From: Apiotrichum sp. Y4204
Lineage: Eukaryota; Basidiomycota; Tremellomycetes; Trichosporonales; Trichosporonaceae
Assembly (NCBI GenBank): GCA_025531455.1
Contig: JAMYHL010000034.1
Coordinates: 248,001-312,000 of the forward strand
Direction: 5' to 3'
Length of the DNA stretch: 64,000 nucleotides
The position numbers and the translations under genes are program-made. Below the pieces are notes generated by a model. The model was given only the letters and a program-made list of their open reading frames with translations. It ran no database searches and was not told where the DNA came from. Positions 1 through 11,985 of the stretch are shown here, one piece after another; the first letter of the stretch is position 1, and each line of letters starts with the position of its first letter.

Positions 1-21
1 CAATCCTACTCGCTAGACACG

Positions 22-3000
22 ATGCCGCGGCAAGACTACGACAAGATTGTCAAGCTTGCGTGCAAGCCGAAGAATGCGCCGCCCAAAGCCAAGGTAGGAT
101 TGCTGCTGCGGACTGCGCTGACAACAGTACCTGGAGTGAGTCTGACAAGACCGCGACCCGAGACGGCACCCACGCCGCCGTGACGGACGCCTCCATCTCA
201 CACACCCCTTCCCCCTCCGCCCCAATCAGGCCGTTACTGACTCCAGCGCGCTTATCGCCGGCACGTTCGATGAACATGCGCTGCAGGACATTACGCGTTC
301 GCTGTCGATGCGCGTCCGCGATAGCAATCCGGTGGTGCGTACTCCTGGAAAGAGAAAGGGGTGCGATGTGAAGCGGGCGTTGCGTGTGAGAGAATGCTTG
401 GCACGCAGAGTACCTCGCGCTTGCTTCTGGGATGCGCACCGCAGCGCGGCACACGCTACCCCTCCTTCCTCTCCCTCGGTCCCGACCCCGGCCGTGCTCG
501 CCTTGCTGACATCCAGGTTGTGTTCAAGGCGCTGATCACGATGCACAAGCTTATGCAGGCTGGCTCGGCGGAGAGCCTCCTCGACCACTTCGGCCGTAAT
601 GAGTCGCTGCGGCTGCGGAACGTCACCGCGCAGGGCGAGATGGGTGGTGAGTGTGTTTAGCAAGCAATCGCGTGGCGCTCCCACTGTGTTTCGTGTTAAC
701 CACAGGCTACCGCGTACCATCCAACATCTCGTCGTATGCGTACTATCTCGACTCGCGCATCCGCGCGTACCGCGAGCTCCGGCACGACCTGTTTTACCTC
801 CAGACGGAGAGCAACCGCCGGAGCACTGGCCTTGGCGCAAACTGTGAGAGCCCATCCCCCGCTCATCTGACCCCCCAGCAAAGGCGCGCCGCCTGCGCCA
901 CCTGCCCGTCGACAAGGGGCTGCTGCGCGAGGTCAAGCAGGTGCAGCGCATTCTTGACGCGATGGTGCGCTGCACGTTTTACGACGACAACCTGAGCGAC
1001 GAGAACACAGTGCTCGCTTTCCGCATGGTCATCAAGGACATGCTCGTGCTTTTCCAAGCAGGCAACGAGGGCGTGTGCAACATACTCGAGCACTATTTCG
1101 AAATGACAAAGGTCGACGCGACAGAGTCGTTTGAGATCTACAAGAACTTTATAAAGCAGACGGACAAGGTTGTCGACTTCCTTGCAATGGCACGGAGGCT
1201 GAACAATGTTATCAACGTCCCGGTTCCGAATCTCAAGCACGCGCCGACGAGCTTGGTGAAGGCGCTGGAGGAATACCTCAACGACCCGAACTTTGAGCAG
1301 AATAGGCTCGAGTACAAACGGTCGCTCGGCGTCGTGGAGGGCAAAAGCAAGCAGACCCCTTCGCCCGGACGGAGTCCCAGTGCCCAACCCTCGTCTCCCT
1401 CGGCCGCTACCAAGTCCACCCCGGCGCCCGCGGCGTTGTCGAGCACCCCGGCTGCCGCCGGCACCCAGGCAAAGATCCAGGACTTCCTGGACTCCATCCA
1501 GACCGACCAGCAGACGCTCTTTGGGGGTCCTGCGTCTTCAGCGTAAGTGAATCACATTGACATGTCTCACACCAGAATCTCCTCGAGCCCGAACCAGCAG
1601 TTCCACATGCAGCAGTTTGGCCAAATGGGCGGCGGCATGATGGGCGGTCAAATGAACACGATGCCGACCGGCCAGCAGCACATGTTCGGCCAGAACCAGT
1701 TCGGCACCATTCCGATGCAGGCGCCGCTGCAGATGCAGATGACGGGCGGCAACCCGTTCCGCCAGAGCATGTTCCCGCAAGCGACAGGAAACGCGTTCAT
1801 GTCGCCGCAGATGACGGGCTTCCCGGGCGCCGGCGGCCAGCAGCCGTTCCTCCAGCCGCAGCAGACGGGCCTCCTCCAGCCCCAGCTCACTGGCCAGATG
1901 GCATTCCAGCCACAGCGACAAATGACCGCCTCGCCGGGCAGCATGGGTGGCGGCATGGGCGGCGGTATGGGCGGCAGCATGGGCGGCGGTATGGGCGGCG
2001 GCATGGGTGGCGGCATGGAGATGCTCTCCCAGCCGATGCAGATGCAGTCGCAGCCGACAGGCTTCCTGCAGCCGCAGACAACTGGCTCCAATCCGTTCCG
2101 CCAGAGCAGCCTCTTCAGCTCGCAGCCGGTGTCCCCCACGATGGGCGCTTCGGGCCACTCATCGAGCGCGTTCAACCAGCCGATGCGCTCCAACTCGACA
2201 CCGATCACAGGGCACACCACCTCGTCGCCCAAGCCGCTCGTCGCGCAGAAGACTGGCTCCAACAATCCCTTCGCGCCGCCTGGCGGCATTCCGTCACCGC
2301 CGCCGCCGCCCCAGCCTAAGGGCCCGACGATGAACGACCTCGCGCACCAGCGTATGACGCAGCAGTTCGGCATGATGGGCGGTATGGGTGGCGGTATGGG
2401 CATGGGCATGCAGGGGCAGCCGACAGGTCAGCAGCAGCACCAGCAGCAGCCTTCAGCGCAGCAGAACAACTCGTCCTCTCTCGACCCCTTCGCGCCTACT
2501 ACATCGACGAACACCAACGGCGCGTCATCGGCCATGTCCGACATAGCGTCAGCGTTTGCGCTCGACTCGAAGCCGGCTGGGAACGACCTGTCCTCGCAGT
2601 TTGGTGGTTTGAGCTTTGGCAACGGCCCATCGGGCGGTTCTGGCATGCAACCGCAGAATACTGGCTTCCTCCAACCGCAGCGTACGGGGTACGGGGGCAG
2701 CAGCGTCAAGCCCTTCAAGCCGACGTCGTCGTTTGGATCGACTCTGATGGAGACGCTTCCCCCCATACCCGAGCCAGCAGGCGGCACCCCCGCCAACGGC
2801 ATCGCGCCGCAGAGCACGGGATTCCCAGGCCTTACTGGTGCTGCTGGCGCTGCACAGGCTGCACAGGCGGGACAGGGCAGTGCTGGCGCCGGTACCTCGG
2901 CGTTTGGCCCCTCGTCGCCGTTCAGCACCGCGAGCCCGGCTGCCACAGGGACGACATCCCCAGTACCGTTCGGCGGAACATTCGGCCACGCCTTCGGCGC

Positions 3001-3289
3001 GAACGCCGCCACTTCGCCCTCGGCCTCCACACCGTTCGGCTCGCACTCACAGCAGCAGCAGCAGCAGCAGCAGCCGATGCAGGCGCAGCCGACGGGTTTC
3101 CAGCCGACATCGTCGTTTGGGCAGAGCCTCGTCGCCGCCAACCCTGCGCCGCTGCAGGCGCAGACGACGGGCAGTAACCCGTTCCGCGCGAGCATGATGT
3201 TCGGGCAACCGACAGGGGCGGTGCCGTTCAGCGGCAGTGCGTTCCAACAGCCGCAGCAGCAGAAGCCGCAGGCGAGTCTCTTCTCGTAA
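22..3289 (+). CDS. AP180/YAP180-type clathrin adaptor (ANTH domain, NPF-rich tail)
   Basis: Endocytic adaptor that binds PtdIns(4,5)P2 at the plasma membrane and recruits clathrin and EH-domain proteins. Exons 22-93, 128-135, 247-334, 517-646, 706-843, 879-1542 and 1576-3289 give 937 aa. Residues 1-280 are an ANTH domain: YDKIVKLACKPKNAPPKAKYLD at the start, then VVFKALITMHKLM and EMTKVDATESFEIYKNFIKQ. The tail of about 630 aa is low in complexity: repeated TGxLQPQ and TGSNPFR units (NPF is the EH-domain ligand), a Gly-Met-Gly repeat and a Q8 tract. I start at the ATG at 22 because family members begin a few residues before this motif, but the frame stays open to the window edge, so a longer start is possible. 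Exon 2 is only 8 nt. The 3' end converges on the FIT gene 162 bp away. Confidence 0.9.
1942..2018 (+). repeat. Coding tandem repeat (Gly-Gly-Gly-Met) in the AP180 tail
   Basis: About six 12-nt units of the type ATGGGCGGCGGT encode a (MGGG)n run inside the disordered tail of the clathrin adaptor. The repeat stays in frame and is probably length-variable between strains. Confidence 0.8.
3050..3073 (+). repeat. (CAG)8 polyglutamine tract in the AP180 tail
   Basis: Eight perfect CAG codons encode Q8 within the adaptor tail. Uninterrupted trinucleotide repeats of this kind can change length by slippage. Confidence 0.9.
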
Positions 3290-3451
3290 GGAGCGCAGCG
3301 GCGAGTAGACCTAGAGCTAGTATATACATTCGACGACCGTCTTGATGATGATGCATTTCTTTGGATTTAGGCTGGCGGCGCAACGGTGGCGAAGCCGAGG
3401 TGCACCATGTCTGGCACTCTATATTTTAGATACAGTATAGTGTTCCATCCA

Positions 3452-4982
3452 TCACTGGCTCTTTTCGCGCTCGACCTCGCTCGCATCGAACGGATGTACC
3501 GGCTCAGCGTGCGGGATAGGTGCCGGGCTGGGACGGCGCGTCGGCCCGCGGACCTTGAACTCGATGACGGGGCCGGTGTGCTGCGGGCGCACGAGATGGA
3601 CGATCGCGGCAGTGACGAACCCGAGGGCTGGAGTGAGCAAGACTGGAAAATAAGGAACACTTACCGAGACCGGCAAACTTTTCCTGCGGGTCGTGGAAGT
3701 AGACTGCGGTCATGAAGAGCATCCACACCCAGAGGCCGATGAGCGTTGTGGCGAGGAGGGTGGCTGCGGCGTGCAGGCGCGCCGGGGCGCCCGCGCGCTG
3801 GCGATACCCTCTGGCGCGGTACGCCTTCCAGCTTGGGGCGACTTCGGCGGCAAGAATAAGACTGGCGAGGGAGAGGAGGAAGGCGTGTCCGGAGATATCA
3901 AATCCGCCGCTCCAGCGCGGTGGGGGGAGGCGGAGCGCGGCATGTACGTCTTCGTGTAGGTGGTGCGTGGCCTTCATTGCGCCAAAGAGCAGGGGGTGGG
4001 TGGTCGGTGAGAGCGGGACGCGGAGACAGTATTTCTCTGGAAGGGGGAGGTAGAGGACTTCGCCGGCGGACGCGAGGCGGTCAAGAGAAAACGCGCCGTC
4101 TGGGTCTGGGATGGCGGGACACTCTGTCGGCGGCTTATCGGCCGGACATCCCGCGAGGAGGGGGGCCAGGTCCGTAACCCCTATTCCGCGGGGGAGTGGG
4201 ACGGAGCACTGCCCCCCCGACGCGGCGATGATTCTGTCGCCGAGGCCGGCGCCAAAGCACCAGTTCGTAAAGAGGATCCAGGCGAGGGAGGCGAGGACGA
4301 GGACGGCGAGGCGCTGGGCGCGGGACCCGCGGGTGTGCGGCGACGCGACGTGCAATGCTGGATTGACGCGGCCTGGAACCGCGGTCTCGGAGGGTGTGTG
4401 CGCTGGTCGCACGGGGGTCGTGAAAAGGTGGAGGAGGTAGAGCGCCATTGTCCATGCCCATGCGCGCTTGACGAAGAACACGTTGATGGGGTTGCGCTTG
4501 CGGGCGAAATAGGCCGCACGCTCGATACCAGAGTTGTGCACTGCGTGGATCTCGGATGTCGATAGGCTGCTGTCAAAGTAGAGCGAGAGGAGCGTGCCGA
4601 GTCTGGAATGTTAGAAATAGATTGTTAGGGGCGACGTCGCCGATAAGATACGGGCTACAAAATACCCAAGATACCATCGCCTACGCAGCCTGATCACCTT
4701 TCCCTCTACTCACACAAAGACAGCACCAATAATAACAGCAAGCACGGTCTGCGGCCTGTCGAGCGCGTCGTCGACCCATGTCCGCTGTTCGCGGGTGAGG
4801 CTGTATCGCCGCGTACGCGCCGCCGCTGCCGAGGCAGCAAAGGCGGCGGCGTCGGACGCGTGCGCTACCCCCGCGCTGGAGCGGCGTCGGCGCGGCGCTG
4901 GCGCCGGGGCAAAGGTCGGGTGGAGGGTTACCATTGTGATGGGTGGTGTGATGCGAGATGCGAGATTCGAGATGCGGGTCAC
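3452..4982 (-). CDS. FIT family ER membrane protein (Scs3/Yft2/FITM2-like)
   Basis: FIT proteins are ER-resident multi-pass proteins with acyl-CoA or lipid diphosphatase activity, needed for lipid-droplet budding and phospholipid homeostasis. Exons (minus) 4982-4714, 4602-3665 and 3642-3452 give 465 aa. The two family histidines are visible in GFDISGHAFLL (His about 329) and VYFHDPQEKFAGL (His about 393), each next to hydrophobic helices. Intron 2 is only 22 nt (3643-3664, gtaagt...ttccag). Reading through it gives an unrelated frame, while removing it joins KFAGL to VLLTPALGFVTAAIVHL, the expected last helix. The first ATG is used. A second in-frame ATG at 4934 would give 449 aa. The N-terminus is Arg/Ala-rich and probably cytosolic. 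Confidence 0.88.
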
Positions 4983-5349
4983 TTGACTCCTTTTGTTGGT
5001 GTACTCGGTCGTCGTGATGACGATGACGACCGTGGCACTGGCGGAAGCGTTCAGGGCAAAGGAGATCAGGGCTGGCCATCCTGGAGCACTGGAGCTCGTG
5101 CCGTTTACACGTGCCCCGCACGCTCAAGTGCGTCATCGCCCATACACTCAGGCATCGTGGAGGACAACTGCGCATCACACTACTCACACATCCTCCCGTT
5201 CCATTGGCAGCACAGATCCATCGTTTCCTACAACGCCGCTTCTTCTGTCTATACCTGCGGACACGGCGACCAAGCACCACACACTGTCCTCGTCTCGCCT
5301 GCGGCCTGGGCGTGCGGCCGTGCCGCCCACTCTCCGGGTCGGTCTACGC
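4983..5349. other. Intergenic, FIT 5' side / ARP3 3' side
   Basis: This 367-bp spacer lies between two minus-strand genes and must hold the FIT promoter and ARP3 3' end. It has a short GATGAC-type simple run near 5013-5030. No open frame resembles a protein. Confidence 0.6.
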
Positions 5350-7048
<1,699 letters not shown>

Positions 7049-7494
7049 GGTGGATGGTAGGGAGGGATGTGGGGTGGTGTGGATGGTGATGACTTTCGAG
7101 TGCTGGAGAATGGAGATGGAGATGGAGGAGACGACAGCGACCAGCTGCTACGCAGTAGGAGGAGTGACGTTGCCTCCTCCTGGTTCCCTGGTGGGGGGCA
7201 CAGTCAGCCTGATATGACGGCACCAATGAGAAGTATCAGGCTCAACAAGTTCTAATCAATCAGCATTAGTAGAGTTCACCTTGTTCCGAATTGATTTGCT
7301 TGAGTATGCCTAATCAGAATCCTAATACGGCTCTCATCTCCACCTCCACCAAACGCGTCCACCCCGTCATCCAAGCCTTCGATCGACGCGTCTTGATCTT
7401 TGGTTGCAACCTGGTCTTCCCCCCTCCCCCCATCCCCACTCTTCTTTCTCTCTCTCATCCCTCTTCTCTCCATTCTTCATTCTCCAGACCCACA
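7049..7494. other. Divergent promoter region ARP3 / CDC8
   Basis: A 446-bp spacer separates two divergent start codons. The CDC8 side ends in a strong C/T-rich tract (about 7420-7490), as is common just upstream of fungal starts. No TATA box stands out. Confidence 0.6.
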
Positions 7495-8342
7495 ATGCCC
7501 CGCGGAGCATTCATCGTTCTCGAGGGTCTCGACCGCTCAGGAAAGTCGACACAGGTCGAGCGCCTCGTCCAGCGGCTGGAGACCGAGGGCCGCCGGGCGC
7601 GGGTCCACAAGTTTCCAGGTGGGTGAGAGATGTCGGCTGGCAAAGACCGTTCCCTCAAGCCGGGCTCCCTCCCCAATGTACTTAATCCAGACCGCACGAC
7701 TGCTATCGGCAAGATGATCGACGCATACCTCCAGTCCAAGGCTGAGCTTGACGACCGCGCCATCCACCTCCTCTTTGCTGCGAACCGGTGGGAGTGCGCG
7801 TGAGTGGGAAGGGTTGTGGCGAGAAGGTGTTCTCTGGATTATGCCACCTCATCGACATCACCTCAGCTCTTGAACTCCTTGTGAAGCTGACGACAGCGCG
7901 GCCATCGAGCGCGACCTCGCGGACGGGATCACGATCGTCGCGGACCGGTATGCGTTCAGCGGGATCGCCTTCTCCGCCGCAAAAGTGAGATAGACGCACC
8001 TCTTGATCTCCCATCTCTAACCCGCAGGGCCTCCCATTTGACTTTTGCCTGCAGCCAGACACGGGCCTCCCGCTACCAGATCTGATGCTGTTCCTGACGC
8101 TCTCGCCCGAGGTTGCTGCTCAGCGCGGCGCATATGGGGCGGAGCGGTACGAGAATCTCGCGATGCAGACGCGCGTGCGGGAGCAGTTTGCGCTCGTTGG
8201 CGATGAGGTTCGGAAACGGCATGGCGAGCGCTGGATCGAGGTCTCAGCGGAGGGAACGCTGGATGAGGTCGAGCGCCATATCTGGGAGGCCGTGGGCGGC
8301 ATGCGCTTGTCTGACGAGGTGGGGCGGTTGTGGGTCCGGTAG
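7495..8342 (+). CDS. CDC8: Thymidylate kinase (dTMP kinase)
   Basis: Phosphorylates dTMP to dTDP with ATP, an essential step of dTTP synthesis. Exons 7495-7618, 7691-7799, 7897-7984 and 8028-8342 give 211 aa, close to yeast Cdc8 (216). The P-loop is GLDRSGKST (residues 9-17), FPDRTTAIGKMIDAYL carries the DR motif that contacts the nucleotide, and LLFAANRWE and VADRYAFSGIAFS form the next conserved segments. ERYENLAMQTRVREQF lies in the lid/C-terminal part. All four exons join in frame. The stop converges on the DUR3 stop 154 bp away. Confidence 0.96.
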
Positions 8343-8496
8343 TCTATGGATACTTTTTTGGGTTACTGACTTTGTTCGCTACACGCTGGGATGTGTATCT
8401 GACCGAGTGATTGATCCTAATATAAGACAGCGATGACATTGACAGATGGTGATTACGGCAAGCATTATATCTCTTATATATCCCAAATTAACGCAA

Positions 8497-10631
8497 CTAC
8501 TCCCCCCTCCCACGGATATCCCGCCAGATACCGCGTGCAATCTTTGCCAGCGTGCCGCGCGCCTCGTAGAGGGGGTAGATTCCGATCATGAACAGTCCGC
8601 CAAACAGCCACGCAATGACGATCGCGACCCACGCAGTGAACCCGGCACGCGGGTAGATGTACGACGAGAAGAACTGGGGGAGCGGGATGACAAAGATGAG
8701 CGCAAGGGTGAGGAAGCCGGCGGTCGCTGCGGCAAAGCGGAACGCGCGCGTAAGGTCACGGGTTTCCTCGGCGTCCGCGTCGCCGTTGGCTTCAAGGGTA
8801 CCGCACTCGGACTCCTCCACCGCAACGGTCGCTACCTTGTCGTCGCCCTTGTCATCTTTCTCCACCTCGAGAGCAGGCTCTACAATGCTCGACTCGGAGC
8901 CGAGCTTGGCCTCCGCGCCGGCCTTGGCGTTGATCGCGCGCGTAATCTCCCAGTCAAAGTCGACGGGGCGCAGCAGGCTCCACGCGACGGTCACGACGCC
9001 GCCGACGCCAATCGAAAGCAGGTTTCCCGCAAGCATCGGAAAGTCGCCAAACGTGGTCTCGACATTGATCACGCCGTCGTTGAGCGCAGCCGTGATCCCC
9101 AGCCAGCCGGCCACGCCCGCAACGAACCCGGTCAGCGCGCCGGCTACGGCACCAGCACCGTTTGCCCTCCGCCAGCAGATACACGCCGCGATGGGGACGA
9201 CGGCGCTCCCAATCATCGTCCCCATCAGCTCGTACAGATATCCCATGCTGATGCCGATATAGTTGAACGCGGTGGCGATTGCGCCCATGAAGAGTGCGTA
9301 ACCGACGATACAGCCGTGCGAGACGAGGAGGATCTGCTTCTCGCTCGGCGCGCGGTTGACGTACGTGCCGTACACGTCGTACGTGAGCAGAGACGAAACC
9401 GCAATCTGTTCCGCCGACGCGGCAGAGGTCACTGCCAGGAAGAGGAGGATGAGCATTGCCGTCGCGCCCGACTTGCCCGCCAAAGCCGTGATCGCCTTGA
9501 CGGCCGGCAGGCCCTGGCCGACCTCCTCGGCCGTGAGACTGATCAGCGGGTTGTCGCCGTGCGCGAGCGCGACTGCCGCGAGGCCGAGCGACGTCGCTGG
9601 GGCGTCAGTCATCGAAAGATGCGACAAATCTCCAAAACTCCACACTTACCGATACTAAGGGGGATGCCGAACCACGCGAGGCCGCCCCACATGAACGCCT
9701 TGACGCTGGTCCGCGGCTGGCTGGCGATCGCGCGCATGTGGTACGCCTGATCGCCGAAGACGGTGCCAAAGTTGCCGACAAGGTTCATGCCGCCAAACGC
9801 GAGCCCTGGCGTGGAGCGGAGCGTGAGGTAGCTGCCGCCCGCGTTACCTTCTACGGGGTGGCGCGCAGTGGCGGTCGTGAGCATTTCCCACATCTTGCCG
9901 GGTGAGCCGATGATTGGCGAGGTCGCGTATACCAGCAGCGCGAAGGCGATGAGAATGCAGTACAGCACGAGCGTGTGCGTGTAGTCTGCAATGAGGGTCG
10001 CGCGCATGCCGCCGAAGAGGACGTAGACCGCCACGCCTGGGGTGAGAAAAGAATACTTCTACACTACTCACCACAGGGAATGAGGAAGCACGCCGCGACG
10101 GTGTTCATGCCCGTGAGGTCTGTGACTGTCGCGCTTCCGCCGAGAATCAACATGGTGGACACGATAATGTTGGTCGCGAGGCCGAAGAAGAGGAACGTGA
10201 GGTGTGCGACGGTGCCCCACCGTGCGCGGATAATCTCGAGGTATGTATGGCAGAACGGCGCGTTGAGCTTGAGTTTAGCGGCGAGCATGGCAAACAGCAA
10301 GACTTGAACCGTCGCGCCGGACGCATACCACCACGGACCGGAGATGCCGAATTTGTACGCTGTCGCCGAGGACTGGAGGAGCGTCGCGGCCCATGTCCAT
10401 GCCGAGACGATGCCGGCTGCGATGAGCCCTGGCGGGACGGAGCGCGACGCGGCATTAAACTCCTCTGCGGAAGAAGCCTTGTGTGACGTGTACCGGTTCT
10501 GCAGCTTTGTTATTGCGATCATACACAGCGAGAAGAAGAGGCCCATCCCGATCTTGGGTTAGTGCAGCTTGAGGGAGGGTACGCACGACGACGCCGTAGC
10601 CTGCCCCCTGGGGGAGGATTGATGTGCTCAT
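8497..10631 (-). CDS. DUR3: Urea active transporter, sodium:solute symporter family
   Basis: High-affinity urea (and, in yeast, polyamine) uptake at the plasma membrane. Exons (minus) 10631-10587, 10552-10072, 10036-9650 and 9596-8497 give 670 aa with about 15 hydrophobic segments. DUR3-type landmarks are LPQGAGYGVVIGMGLFFSL at the N-terminus, YTSHKASSAEEFNAASRSV, GIVSAWTWAATLLQSSATAY, LFGGMRATLIADYTHT, AVTSAASAEQIAVSSLLTYD and FNYIGISMGYLYELMGTMIG. The loop of about 60 aa before the last two helices is acidic. The first two introns are 34 and 35 nt. Three GATAAG motifs upstream fit nitrogen catabolite control by GATA factors (inference). Fungal SSS paralogues with other substrates exist, so substrate assignment rests on overall family likeness. 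Confidence 0.9.
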
Positions 10632-11079
10632 TGCAGCGGTTGCGAGCCAGAGTTCGGAGGAAAGGGGAGTCGCGCGAGGGAGGTGGTGTGGTGTTGAGAA
10701 GGAGATGCGCTAGATTAGAGTGAGTCAGGTCAGAAGTGAGTACTTTGCGCGTACATCTCGCCGCTCTTATACTGTCTTGCATACCAAGATCAGAGGTCTC
10801 TGCAGTCGCAAATTTCAAGCTCTTTCTCCCGGCAGTCATGTTCTCCGCGATGCCAGTTACAGCTAATCGTTATCGCAACACACTGGCGCGATCCGTTTTC
10901 CGCATCCCATTGGCCTGCTTGTAAAGACATGGAGCATGGCTCGAAGCGGAGCGCCGCGTCAACAGCCTGCGGCATATGCGGCGGGCTCCACGGGGTAGAT
11001 ATCAATGTGGGTGTTTGGAAGTGAGCCGCTTTCGAGTCGGCGGATTGTTTTGGGAATATGTGCTCGCGGCATCGTGGGC

Positions 11080-11612
11080 GATAAGGTAAGTGCCACATTA
11101 CTGTAGACATGGAGAGATAAGGGCTAGGCTATCGACCGGGTGTAACCGGGGCCTGGAAGGTGACAACATGTCAGCCGCCCTGTTCCAGATCCAGAACGGG
11201 TAGATGTATACGCGTAGGTAGTAGAGCTGTCACCAGATGGATGCGGATGCATCGACGCAGACATAGAAGTAACCGGACGCAAGGTGATGCAAGCCAGCTC
11301 CATGGGTCCACGGGTTGTGATAGTGGCGGACACATTCAGGCACTATCTCGCGTTACCCCTTTCGGCGCCGCCACCAGTGGGTACGTGGGTGGGTGTACTG
11401 TACTGGGCCCAGTGGCCAGTGGGTCAAGGCCAAGCGCGATAGGGAGCAGTCGCGCATCGGGGGGAACCGCAAATAGCACACAATGCGCACTGCGAAGTCC
11501 CCGGTCACTAGAGCAAAGGCCAAAGGGGGTAGTAAGCTCGCGTGTTCAGGTTAGTCCTCCTCTTAGTGTGGAGTGTGGAGCGCCAATGGCTTGGCGTTGA
11601 TAGGCTGATAAG
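11080..11612. promoter_or_regulatory. Cluster of GATAAG motifs upstream of DUR3
   Basis: GATAAG occurs at 11080-11085, 11116-11121 and 11607-11612, about 0.45-0.98 kb upstream of the DUR3 start. Fungal nitrogen regulators of the AreA/Gat1/Gln3 type bind HGATAR and control urea permeases. The motif is short, so the assignment is tentative. Confidence 0.4.
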
Positions 11613-11958
11613 CCGGACATGTCGACTTTCATCCAACTCGCCCGGCGGCCTGCGAAAGTCGCTCTCGGTCTAGGCCTCTGAGAATCAGCCGCGACTCTAG
11701 ACTCCAGAAAATACAGGATAGCTGCAAGTCGCGAGATTGGCGTGGATGCCGCAACAAGCTCTGGCGCTCTGGAGATCTAGAGAGTCCATCGGTTGAGAGG
11801 TTATGCGCTGTGTGTTGCTGGCTCCGATTCGTCCGTTGGCTTGTTGTCGGGAGGTTTTTGGGACCGATAAATGAAGCAAAGCTACAAGTCACGAGTGGAA
11901 GCCGCGGGTCTGATATGACGGACCTCTGATATGACGGAAGGCGTAAACATGCTCGGAG

Positions 11959-11985
11959 CATTCTTCACATTCTTCACATTCTTCA
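11959..11985. repeat. 9-bp tandem repeat, three copies
   Basis: Three perfect copies of CATTCTTCA. This is intergenic with no evident function. Confidence 0.8.

Noticed and set aside
3504..4541. Uninterrupted 345-codon reading of the FIT exon through 3665
   Set aside because: The last 50 residues leave the family sequence; removing a 22-nt intron restores it.
8446..9750. 434-codon plus-strand open frame opposite DUR3
   Set aside because: Antisense shadow of a GC-rich coding exon; the minus strand encodes the transporter with clear family motifs.
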